From an uncultured Collinsella sp. (GTDB lineage: Bacteria > Actinomycetota > Coriobacteriia > Coriobacteriales > Coriobacteriaceae), in assembly GCA_900552145.1 (NCBI GenBank), contig URYW01000066.1, positions 1 to 9,606 on the forward strand: a DNA stretch of 9,606 nucleotides. The letters run 5' to 3'. Made by a program: the position numbers and the translations under genes. The notes under the pieces were generated by a model. It did no database searches and was not told where the DNA came from. It saw only the letters and a list, made by a program, of their open reading frames with translations. Of the stretch, positions 1-6,858 are shown piece by piece (position 1 is the stretch's first letter; every line of letters begins with the position of its first letter).

Positions 1-31
1 GCAAGGCATAGACCTTCTGGTCATGCCTTGC
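1..31. terminator. Stem-loop at the left edge, probable terminator of the hspR-side operon or of a convergent gene
   Basis: Positions 1-9 (GCAAGGCAT) pair with 23-31 (ATGCCTTGC) and 11-14 (GACC) with 19-22 (GGTC), leaving one bulged A at 10 and a TTCT loop. On the plus strand the stem is followed by CTTTTG, a short T run, so it could end a plus-strand gene lying left of the window. In the minus direction it lies about 75 nt after the hspR stop, but the run-out falls outside the window. A tRNA was considered and rejected because there is only one stem. Confidence 0.6.
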
Positions 32-78
32 CTTTTGAATGACAAATTGTCGCTCTGGACGTCGCGCAGCGTCGAGCC

Positions 79-106
79 GTTACGCCGTTCGGCAGAACGG
101 CGTAAC
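79..106 (-). terminator. Perfect 12-bp hairpin directly after the hspR stop codon
   Basis: GTTACGCCGTTC at 79-90 is an exact inverted repeat of 95-106, with a 4-nt loop (GGCA on plus). It starts at the base next to the hspR stop codon. No U-run follows on the minus strand, so it is not a classical intrinsic terminator. It may instead protect the 3' end of the chaperone mRNA, or act with the second stem-loop at 1-31. Confidence 0.5.
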
Positions 107-523
107 CTAGAGATCCCCGCCGGCACCCAGCAGCTTGCGCATGACCTGTTCGGGGTTAACCGAGCCGTCACGCGGGGCCAGGGCGGTGATCTTCTTCTGC
201 ATCTTGTACTCGTGCAGCTCGTCCTCGAGCTGGCGCACGCGGGCGCGGAGCTTTTCGTTCTCGCGCTCGCGCTCCTCGGCACGCTCCTTCATATCGAGGA
301 TGCGCACCACGCCGGCAAGGTTGATGCCCTCGTCGGTCAGCTGGTTGATGAGCTCCAGGCGCTCGATATTGGCACGCGAATACAGACGCGTGTTGCCGCC
401 CGAGCGCTGGGGGTTCACCAGGCCCTTGGACTCATAGACGCGCAGAGTCTGCGGATGCATGCCGGTCAGCTCGGCCGCCACGCTGATCATGTACAGCGGT
501 TTGTTCCTATTGTCCTCGGCCAT
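107..523 (-). CDS. hspR: Heat-shock transcriptional repressor HspR, MerR family
   Basis: Protein of 138 aa. Residues 10-78 form a MerR-type winged helix-turn-helix (YMISVAAELTGMHPQTLRVYE, then the wing around GGNTRLYS). Residues 79-107 are very rich in Glu and Arg and should form the dimerisation coiled coil. The C-terminal tail (about 110-138) is short and ends in LLGAGGDL. In Streptomyces and mycobacteria HspR binds inverted repeats upstream of dnaK and uses DnaK as co-repressor, so heat shock that titrates DnaK relieves repression. Its place as last gene of the dnaK operon fits that role. The ATG at 523 is preceded by AAAGGGATCAGG. It lies 72 nt downstream of dnaJ, and I see no convincing separate promoter in that gap. 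Family assignment is firm; the mechanism is inferred from homologues. Confidence 0.93.
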   Translation of the reverse strand: MAEDNRNKPLYMISVAAELTGMHPQTLRVYESKGLVNPQRSGGNTRLYSRANIERLELINQLTDEGINLAGVVRILDMKERAEERERENEKLRARVRQLEDELHEYKMQKKITALAPRDGSVNPEQVMRKLLGAGGDL

Positions 524-595
524 GCTACCTGATCCCTTTCCGTCTCGTTATCGTCCATCATAAGCCCGCGGGCGCGGGCGTGCGCCACGACCGCC

Positions 596-1561
596 CTAGT
601 ACGTCGCCTTGTAACGGTTGACCTTCTCGCGATAATCGCGCGTGTCGGCCTCGCGCAGCTTGGTCATGGCATCGCGCTCATCGTCGGACAGGTTCGTGGG
701 GACCTGCACCTTGATCTCGACGAGCAGCGCACCCGTGCGGCCGCGATGCTTAACGTCGGGCGCACCCATCTCCTTAAAGCGAAACTTCTTGCCCGTCTGG
801 GTACCCGCGGGCACCTTCAGACGAACCGTCGCACCGCCGGGCGTCGGCACGTCCACCGTGCAGCCGAGCGCCGCCTCATAGACCGAGACCGGTACCTCCA
901 TGGTCACGTCGGCACCTTTACGCTTAAACAGCGGGTGCTCCTCCACATGCGTGGTCACGACCAGGTCGCCGCGCTCGCCGCCGGCAACGCCATACTCGCC
1001 GCGACGCTTGTAGCGTAGCTTGCCGCCGTCGACCGCGCCCGCGGGCACCGAGACCGTAATGGTCTGCTGCTCGCCTGTCGAGGGAATGCGATAGGTGACC
1101 TTGTGCGTCACGCCGCGAAACGCGTCCTCGGCCGTCACATCGACGGTCAGCGACAGGTCGCCGCCCTTGCGAGCACGGCTGCGACCCGCGCCGGCACCGG
1201 CAGCGCCCGCAGCCCCGGCAAAGCCCGAGCCCCAATCGCTGCCCCAGGCGCCGTTGCCGCTAAAGATGCTGTCGAAGATGTCGCCCCAGCCGCTGGCACC
1301 CGCGCCGGCACCGTAGCCGCCGCCATACGCGCCGCCCGCGCCCGGCATGCCGCCAAACATGAGCATCTGGTCGTACTCTTTGCGCTTCTTCTCGTCCGAA
1401 AGCGTCTCGTAGGCCTCGCTGATCTCCTTGAACTTGGCCTCGTCACCGCCGGCATCGGGGTGATATTTTTGCGCGAGCTTGCGAAACGCGCTCTTGATCT
1501 CTTTGTCGGAGGCGCTCTTGGATACGCCCAGGATGTCATAGAAGGTTTTGCCTGCAGCCAT
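596..1561 (-). CDS. dnaJ: DnaJ-type co-chaperone without zinc finger (class B / CbpA-like)
   Basis: Protein of 321 aa. The J domain spans residues 6-66 with the HPD motif at 34-36 that stimulates DnaK ATPase. A Gly/Ala-rich linker (about 70-132) contains the GWGDIFDSIF segment. Two beta-sandwich substrate-binding domains follow (about 133-210 and 211-288; GDL, VSVPAGAVDGGKLRYKRRGE, LFKRKGADV, VPAGTQTGKKFRFKEMG) and then a short dimerisation tail. The CxxCxGxG repeats of classical DnaJ are absent; the protein has a single cysteine, C234. It therefore belongs to the zinc-less class, yet it occupies the canonical dnaJ slot of the HspR operon. The start ATG at 1561 has AGGAGAGGAG 5 nt upstream. 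It probably delivers non-native proteins to the DnaK encoded two genes upstream. Calling it dnaJ rather than cbpA is a matter of convention. Confidence 0.93.
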   Translation of the reverse strand: MAAGKTFYDILGVSKSASDKEIKSAFRKLAQKYHPDAGGDEAKFKEISEAYETLSDEKKRKEYDQMLMFGGMPGAGGAYGGGYGAGAGASGWGDIFDSIFSGNGAWGSDWGSGFAGAAGAAGAGAGRSRARKGGDLSLTVDVTAEDAFRGVTHKVTYRIPSTGEQQTITVSVPAGAVDGGKLRYKRRGEYGVAGGERGDLVVTTHVEEHPLFKRKGADVTMEVPVSVYEAALGCTVDVPTPGGATVRLKVPAGTQTGKKFRFKEMGAPDVKHRGRTGALLVEIKVQVPTNLSDDERDAMTKLREADTRDYREKVNRYKATY

Positions 1562-1633
1562 CGTAGCTCCTCTCCTGTTTCATCCGTCGCCCAGCGGGCG
1601 GCGGTTCATGCTTTCATATGGCACTAGGCCAGA

Positions 1634-1663
1634 AAGGGCCCCGGGTGTTGCCCCGGGGCCCTT
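1634..1663 (-). terminator. Strong GC-rich hairpin between grpE and dnaJ (possible partial terminator or processing site)
   Basis: AAGGGCCCCGGG at 1634-1645 is an exact inverted repeat of 1652-1663, with a 6-nt loop. It begins 5 nt after the grpE stop codon. On the minus strand only TTTCTGG follows, so termination is probably incomplete. The 107-nt grpE-dnaJ gap is otherwise empty except for the dnaJ ribosome binding site. Such a hairpin could lower dnaJ and hspR expression relative to dnaK-grpE, or stabilise the upstream mRNA end. Confidence 0.55.
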
Positions 1664-1668
1664 CTCAA

Positions 1669-2511
1669 TTACTCCTCGGTGCTCTCGGCCGTATCGGCCG
1701 CAGCATCCTCGGGCGCCGCTTCGGGCTCCGGTGCGGGGCGCTTCTCGCCACCGTAGGTCACCGTCACCATCGCGGAACGCAGGATGCGGTCCGCCATGCG
1801 GTAGCCCTTCTGGTACACGTCGTTGACGGTCTCGTCGTACTGCGATGCGTCCTCGACGCGACCCACAGCCTGATGCTCGAGCGGATCAAACGCTTCGCCC
1901 TTGGGGTCGATGGGCTCAACGCCCTCATGCGCAAACACGTCGAGCAGCTTGGCATGCACCGCGTCGACGCCGTCGACGAACTGCTTAAAGTCGTCGGCAA
2001 GCTCCTGACTGCGGGCGTGGTCGATCGCACGCTCGATATCGTCGACCACCGGCAGCAGCGCAGTGACGAGCTTCTCGGTCGCGCGCTCGCGCTCGGCGAT
2101 ACGCTCGTTGGCGGTGCGGCGACGGAAGTTCTCCCAGTCGGCCTGCAGACGGGCGGTGCGCTCGGTGGCGTCCTTTGCCTTGTCCTCGGCGGCCTTCTGA
2201 GCCTCTGCCGCAGCATCGAGCTCGTTGCGCACGTCGGCAAGCTCTTTCTGAGCCTGCTCGAACTTGAGCTTAAAGTCGTTGTCGGCGGCTTCCTCACCGG
2301 CGCGGATAGCGGCTTCCACCATCTCGTCCTCGGTCATCGTCGCCTCCTTGTTGGAATCCTCTACTTGGTTCTCGGCAGCCTCGGCGGCCGGGGCCTCGTT
2401 GGCCGCGGTAACGTCTGCGGCCTCTACGGGAATCTTCACGTCCTTCTCCTCAGAGTCAACGGGGGCGGCACCAACGGCGGCCGCCTCCGTGCGAGCTTTA
2501 CGAGCGGACAT
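1669..2511 (-). CDS. grpE: GrpE, nucleotide exchange factor of DnaK
   Basis: Protein of 280 aa. GrpE dimers release ADP from DnaK and reset the folding cycle. Residues 1-75 are Ala/Glu-rich and low complexity. A long helical coiled coil covers about 76-150, including ADWENFRRRTANERIAERE at 124-142. The beta domain follows with the family signature around 233-252 (YQKGYRMADRILRSAMVTV). Residues 258-280 are an acidic Pro/Ala/Glu tail. At 280 aa it is longer than typical GrpE proteins (about 190-220 aa). An in-frame ATG at 2337 with an ideal ribosome binding site would give a 222-aa form. The annotated start at 2511 lies 2 nt after the dnaK stop (TAATCATG on the minus strand), with GAGGA about 9 nt upstream inside dnaK, so the full-length form is probably translationally coupled. 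Identity is certain; the start is not. Confidence 0.95.
   Translation of the reverse strand: MSARKARTEAAAVGAAPVDSEEKDVKIPVEAADVTAANEAPAAEAAENQVEDSNKEATMTEDEMVEAAIRAGEEAADNDFKLKFEQAQKELADVRNELDAAAEAQKAAEDKAKDATERTARLQADWENFRRRTANERIAERERATEKLVTALLPVVDDIERAIDHARSQELADDFKQFVDGVDAVHAKLLDVFAHEGVEPIDPKGEAFDPLEHQAVGRVEDASQYDETVNDVYQKGYRMADRILRSAMVTVTYGGEKRPAPEPEAAPEDAAADTAESTEE
2338..2349 (-). promoter_or_regulatory. Internal ribosome binding site within grpE
   Basis: On the minus strand AAGGAGG occupies 2349-2343, followed by CGACG and an in-frame ATG at 2337-2335 (Met59 of GrpE). This is a perfect Shine-Dalgarno core at an ideal 5-nt spacing, stronger than the one before the first ATG. It either marks the real start or gives a second, shorter GrpE. 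Confidence 0.6.
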
Positions 2512-2513
2512 GA

Positions 2514-4406
<1,893 letters not shown>

Positions 4407-4425
4407 TAGAAATTCCCTCTCTCTT

Positions 4426-4457
4426 GTGCGTTTGCACCGACTCGGCGGTCTGCCAAG
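4426..4457 (-). other. Two small hairpins in the dnaK leader
   Basis: In the minus-strand leader a 6-bp stem (CTTGGC with GCCGAG, one G-U pair) spans 4441-4457. A 4-bp stem (GTGC with GCAC) spans 4426-4437. They lie 20-50 nt upstream of the dnaK start and leave the Shine-Dalgarno region free, so a classical RNA thermometer is unlikely. Whether they do anything is unknown. Confidence 0.3.
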
Positions 4458-4507
4458 CGGTGTTTCGGCTTGTCTTTCAGGATGTAGTGTATCCCCTTAT
4501 GGGCCGG

Positions 4508-4560
4508 AATATACAAAATCTAAGTCAATTCATATAAGATTTCTTATTGCCAAGAGTTTA
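4508..4560 (-). promoter_or_regulatory. Probable dnaK operon promoter region (AT-rich, boxes not assigned with confidence)
   Basis: This is the only markedly AT-rich stretch upstream of dnaK. On the minus strand it contains a TATATT at 4513-4508, a TTATAT further upstream, and TAAACT 17 nt before that TTATAT. A 14-nt palindrome (ATAAGA, TT, TCTTAT on plus) lies at 4534-4547 and could be a protein-binding site. I see no HAIR element (CTTGAGT-N7-ACTCAAG) and no CIRCE (TTAGCACTC-N9-GAGTGCTAA), so how HspR recognises this promoter is not visible. Confidence 0.4.
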
Positions 4561-4603
4561 GGTTCGCAAATATGCAGGTAGACGCGCTGTTTGAGTTCTG
4601 GGC

Positions 4604-4621
4604 AGATCTATCGAGATCTAT
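4604..4621. repeat. Short direct repeat AGATCTAT, period 10
   Basis: AGATCTAT occurs at 4604-4611 and again at 4614-4621. Because AGATCT is self-palindromic, the pair is also an inverted repeat. It lies about 200 bp upstream of the dnaK start. A 10-bp spacing puts both copies on one helix face, which suits a protein-binding site, but nothing identifies the protein. Confidence 0.4.
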
Positions 4622-4667
4622 GTAGAGATGGCTGAGGTTTGCGTCCGGGGGTGCCTGGGGGCCGTCT

Positions 4668-4853
4668 TGCGGAAAGCTCATCCCGGTTTGAGCGTGGATT
4701 CCGGGTCGCAGTTTCCGTCTGAAGGCTCAACCGGAAACCGTATCCCGTTTTGAGAGCTGATACCGGCTCGCATTTTCCGCTAGCGGGCCTAACCGGAAAC
4801 TGCAACCCGTTTTTCGACAAAATAATGGGATGCGGTTTCCGCAAGCACGCTCA
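4668..4853. repeat. Three tandem copies of a degenerate 62-bp intergenic repeat
   Basis: Copies start at 4668, 4730 and 4792. Each begins with nCCGGAAA (first copy TGCGGAAA), continues with a CCCG/GTTT block at +14 to +22, and carries TTTCCG at +44 to +49 (4712-4717, 4774-4779, 4836-4841). A 12-bp variable segment, close to nnnnnnGGCTCA, then leads into the next copy. TTTCCG followed 14 nt later by CGGAAA gives each junction an inverted repeat. Copies share most positions but differ by scattered substitutions, so this is an old array. It is not protein-coding: the 62-bp period is not a multiple of three. It fills the intergenic space between dnaK and the ferredoxin gene, with no known function. 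Confidence 0.85.
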
Positions 4854-4975
4854 ATCGCCCTATATTTCAAGTCACCTATAGCTAACATTTGCGCAGCTCA
4901 ACGGCCTCACCTGCATATTTTTTAGTAAGCCGCGGCATACTCGGCGAACGGTATGAAGATGCCGGTCAGAGGGTA
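4854..4975. other. Rest of the dnaK-ferredoxin intergenic region, no gene seen
   Basis: Between the tandem repeats and the ferredoxin promoter there is AT-richer DNA with several T runs (for example around 4917-4923). I find no start codon with a ribosome binding site leading into a plausible protein and no clear RNA gene. It may hold upstream promoter or operator elements for the ferredoxin gene. Confidence 0.4.
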
Positions 4976-5003
4976 TTGCAAACGGTCGCTCCCGTGGTAT
5001 GTT
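4976..5003 (+). promoter_or_regulatory. Probable ferredoxin promoter with extended -10
   Basis: A -35-like TTGCAA at 4976-4981 is followed by a 16-nt spacer and TATGTT at 4998-5003. The -10 is preceded by TGG, which fits the extended -10 form TGn. The predicted start of transcription, near 5010, would give a leader of about 55 nt before the ATG at 5065. Prediction from sequence only. Confidence 0.5.
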
Positions 5004-5064
5004 TTTGCCCGAATCAAACCGGCGCGCATCGTCTGTAGCGTCGGTCAACAGAGAGGAAACTACC

Positions 5065-5250
5065 ATGGCTCATCCCGTAATTGATGCCGACGAGTGCATC
5101 GCTTGTGGCGTTTGCGTCGACTCCTGCCCCGCTGGCGTTCTGGAGCTCCAGGACGTCGCTACCGTCGCTGACGAGGACTCCTGCGTCGCCTGTGGCGCTT
5201 GCCAGGACGCTTGCCCCGCTGGCGCGATCACCGAGATCGTCGAGGAGTAA
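5065..5250 (+). CDS. Small 2[4Fe-4S] ferredoxin
   Basis: Protein of 61 aa, the usual size of clostridial-type ferredoxins. Two cluster-binding motifs are complete: C11-C14-C17 with C21-P22, and C40-C43-C46 with C50-P51. The halves are internally repeated (CIACGVCVDSCPAG and CVACGACQDACPAG), as in the ancestral duplicated fold. It is a soluble low-potential electron carrier, for example for pyruvate:ferredoxin oxidoreductase or hydrogenase. The ATG at 5065 was chosen because GAGAGGA lies about 8 nt upstream and the protein then begins MAHPVIDADEC, as in homologues. The in-frame ATG at 4999 would overlap the promoter -10. It is flanked by its own promoter and terminator, so it is a single-gene unit. 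The redox partner cannot be told from the context. Confidence 0.95.
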   Translation: MAHPVIDADECIACGVCVDSCPAGVLELQDVATVADEDSCVACGACQDACPAGAITEIVEE

Positions 5251-5289
5251 CAACTCCCCACTTGCACACTCAAAAGTACACCGTGCACA

Positions 5290-5327
5290 AAAAGGAGGCC
5301 TCCGCATCGCCGCGGAGGCCTCCTTTT
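5290..5327. terminator. Bidirectional intrinsic terminator between ferredoxin and niaR
   Basis: AAAAGGAGGCCTCCGC at 5290-5305 and 5312-5327 form a perfect 16-bp inverted repeat with a 6-nt loop. The plus strand ends in TTTT, 40 nt after the ferredoxin stop. The minus strand ends in TTTTTG. It can therefore stop both the ferredoxin transcript and the convergent nad-niaR transcript. Confidence 0.92.
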
Positions 5328-5365
5328 GCATGTGTGGGCAGCTAATTTGGAGCGGGACCCTTGGC

Positions 5366-5432
5366 AGTTGCGGTGGAATAGTTCCTGTTTTATGGCTTGG
5401 ATGCCGATTTTAGGAACTATTTCACCGCAACT
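5366..5432. repeat. 67-bp element with 21-bp near-perfect inverted arms
   Basis: The arm at 5366-5386 begins AGTTGCGGTGG. The arm at 5412-5432 is its reverse complement with one mismatch in 21 positions. The 25-nt loop is T-rich at both ends and has a small GGC/GCC inner stem. It lies 17 nt after the niaR stop. No T run follows on either strand, and an independent strong terminator lies next to it, so a mobile or REP-like intergenic element fits better than a terminator. The terminal symmetry resembles a very small MITE, but no target-site duplication is obvious. Confidence 0.75.
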
Positions 5433-5449
5433 TATAGATGCGGCGTCGA

Positions 5450-5995
5450 CTAGGACAAATCGTCTTCGTAGGGCATCAGGTCCGCCAAGTAGCCTTTTTC
5501 CTTGAGCATGGCCTCGATCTCGTCGAGGGTTTGCTCATCCTCCGCCGCGATGCGATGGAAGTGGTAGCCGCTCGTCACCGTCAGCAGCGGGAAACTCTTG
5601 CCGCTCTCGATATCGTGCAGGTAGCGCTCAACATCGCGACGATTGCGGATGTCCAGGTCGGCCGTGATCTTACCGTACACGCGGTGATTGACAATCACGT
5701 TGAGCACGGCGCCTCCAGCGTCGACGATACTCGTGAGCTCATCGCCTGCCTGCTCCACGCCGTGGCGAACCTTGACCAAGCGCGTGGGCACAGCGGGGCT
5801 GCTGGAGGCCTCCTGCAGCACGTAGCCGCGATTGGTCGCCACGATATCGTGCCCGTCGGCGCGCAGCAGAGCGATGTCTTGCACGACAATCTGGCGGCTC
5901 ACACCCACCTCGCGGGCAAGTGCGCTGCCCGAAACGGGCTCCTTGGCTTCCTCGAGCACGCCCATGATGGCACGACGACGCTCGCGGGCGTCCAT
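5450..5995 (-). CDS. niaR: NiaR-type transcriptional repressor of NAD biosynthesis (HTH plus 3H domain)
   Basis: Protein of 181 aa. Residues 4-60 are a winged helix-turn-helix of the HTH_11 type (VSGSALAREVGVSRQIVVQDIALLRADG, wing NRGYVL). Residues 72-170 are a 3H domain. His78, Glu86, His145 and His147 have the spacing of the metal ligands known from the Thermotoga maritima homologue TM1602. In Bacillus subtilis the family member (YrxA/NadR) represses nad genes with nicotinic acid as co-repressor. The gene is the last of the nad operon, and its ATG overlaps the nadC stop by one base (TAATG), so translation is coupled. It most likely binds the palindrome in front of nadA and so controls its own synthesis. 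Family assignment is strong; the ligand is inferred from homologues. Confidence 0.92.
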   Translation of the reverse strand: MDARERRRAIMGVLEEAKEPVSGSALAREVGVSRQIVVQDIALLRADGHDIVATNRGYVLQEASSSPAVPTRLVKVRHGVEQAGDELTSIVDAGGAVLNVIVNHRVYGKITADLDIRNRRDVERYLHDIESGKSFPLLTVTSGYHFHRIAAEDEQTLDEIEAMLKEKGYLADLMPYEDDLS

Positions 5996-6855
5996 TATTT
6001 ACCGTCCAACAGACGCAGGTGCTTGAGCGAGAGGTCGAGAATCGGCGCAGAGTGCGTCAACGCCCCCGAGCTAATAAAGTCAACGCCCAGGTCGGCGAGC
6101 GCGCGGATATTGTTGGCGTCCACGTTGCCCGAGCACTCGGTCTTGGCACGGCCGGCGATAAGCTCAATCGCGGCAGCCATATCGTCGTGGGTCATGTTGT
6201 CGAACATGATGATGTCGGCGCCGGCCTCCACAGCCTCGCGCACCATGTCCAGGTTCTCGCACTCGATCTCGACCGTCGTGGTAAACGATGCATGGGCGCG
6301 CGCCATCTCGATCGCACGCGTCACGCCACCGGCGGCATCGATGTGGTTGTCCTTGAGCATGACGGCCGTCGACAGGTTGTAACGGTGGTTGCTGCCGCCG
6401 CCGATCTCGACCGCGGCCTTCTCGAAGACGCGCATGCCCGGCGTGGTCTTGCGTGTGTCGACAAGCACGGTCTTGGTGCCCTCGAGCGCCGCGGCCATCT
6501 GGTGCGTATAGGTAGCGATGCCGCTCATGCGCTGCAGGTAGTTGAGCGCCACGCGCTCGCCCGAAAGCAGCACGCGCGCATCGCCACGCACCTGGCCCAC
6601 GTGGTCGCCGGCGTGAACCTCGTCACCGTCGGCAACATCAAACAGCACCGAACTCTGCGAATCCAGCAGCTCAAAGGTGCGAGCGAACACATCCAGACCC
6701 GCGATGATGCCATCGGCCTTGGCGATAAGCTCCACCGTGGCGGGACGCGCCGTGGGACACACGCTCGCCGTGCTCACGTCCTCAAAGGTAATGTCCTCGC
6801 GCAGAGCCTGCAAAATCAGATCATCGACGACGAGCTTCATGGTAATGGGATTCAT
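5995..6855 (-). CDS. nadC: Nicotinate-nucleotide pyrophosphorylase (quinolinate phosphoribosyltransferase)
   Basis: Protein of 286 aa, typical length. It converts quinolinate and PRPP to nicotinate mononucleotide, CO2 and pyrophosphate. The N-terminal half (1-115) is the alpha/beta sandwich and the rest is the type II PRTase barrel. Substrate-binding residues expected from the M. tuberculosis enzyme are in place with a constant offset: Arg101, Arg135-Lys136 in DTRKTTPG, His157-Arg158 in HRYNL, Lys168 in LKDNH, Glu197 in EIECE, and Asp219 in MFDN. The start ATG at 6855 has GGAGGAG 6 nt upstream. That site lies in the last codons of nadB, whose stop is only 3 nt away, so the two are coupled. 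An in-frame Met6 is less well placed. All key residues are intact, so the enzyme should be active. Confidence 0.97.
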   Translation of the reverse strand: MNPITMKLVVDDLILQALREDITFEDVSTASVCPTARPATVELIAKADGIIAGLDVFARTFELLDSQSSVLFDVADGDEVHAGDHVGQVRGDARVLLSGERVALNYLQRMSGIATYTHQMAAALEGTKTVLVDTRKTTPGMRVFEKAAVEIGGGSNHRYNLSTAVMLKDNHIDAAGGVTRAIEMARAHASFTTTVEIECENLDMVREAVEAGADIIMFDNMTHDDMAAAIELIAGRAKTECSGNVDANNIRALADLGVDFISSGALTHSAPILDLSLKHLRLLDGK

Positions 6856-6858
6856 GGT

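Noticed and set aside
1..31. tRNA or other structured RNA gene
   Set aside because: There is only a single bulged stem with a 4-nt loop; no cloverleaf arms follow.
555..595. Separate hspR promoter in the dnaJ-hspR gap
   Set aside because: A TATGAT occurs on the minus strand at 562-557, but the position 17 nt upstream is GC-rich (GCGCAC) and does not resemble a -35 box.
4608..4844. Minus-strand 78-codon frame upstream of dnaK
   Set aside because: It lies across the 62-bp tandem repeats, whose period is not a multiple of three, and encodes a low-complexity sequence.
4668..4853. CRISPR array
   Set aside because: The conserved and variable parts are not arranged as identical repeats with unique spacers, the copies are degenerate along their length, and no cas genes are nearby.
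5438..6382. Plus-strand 314-codon frame opposite niaR and nadC
   Set aside because: It is antisense to two coupled genes with intact family motifs and shows no recognisable domain of its own.
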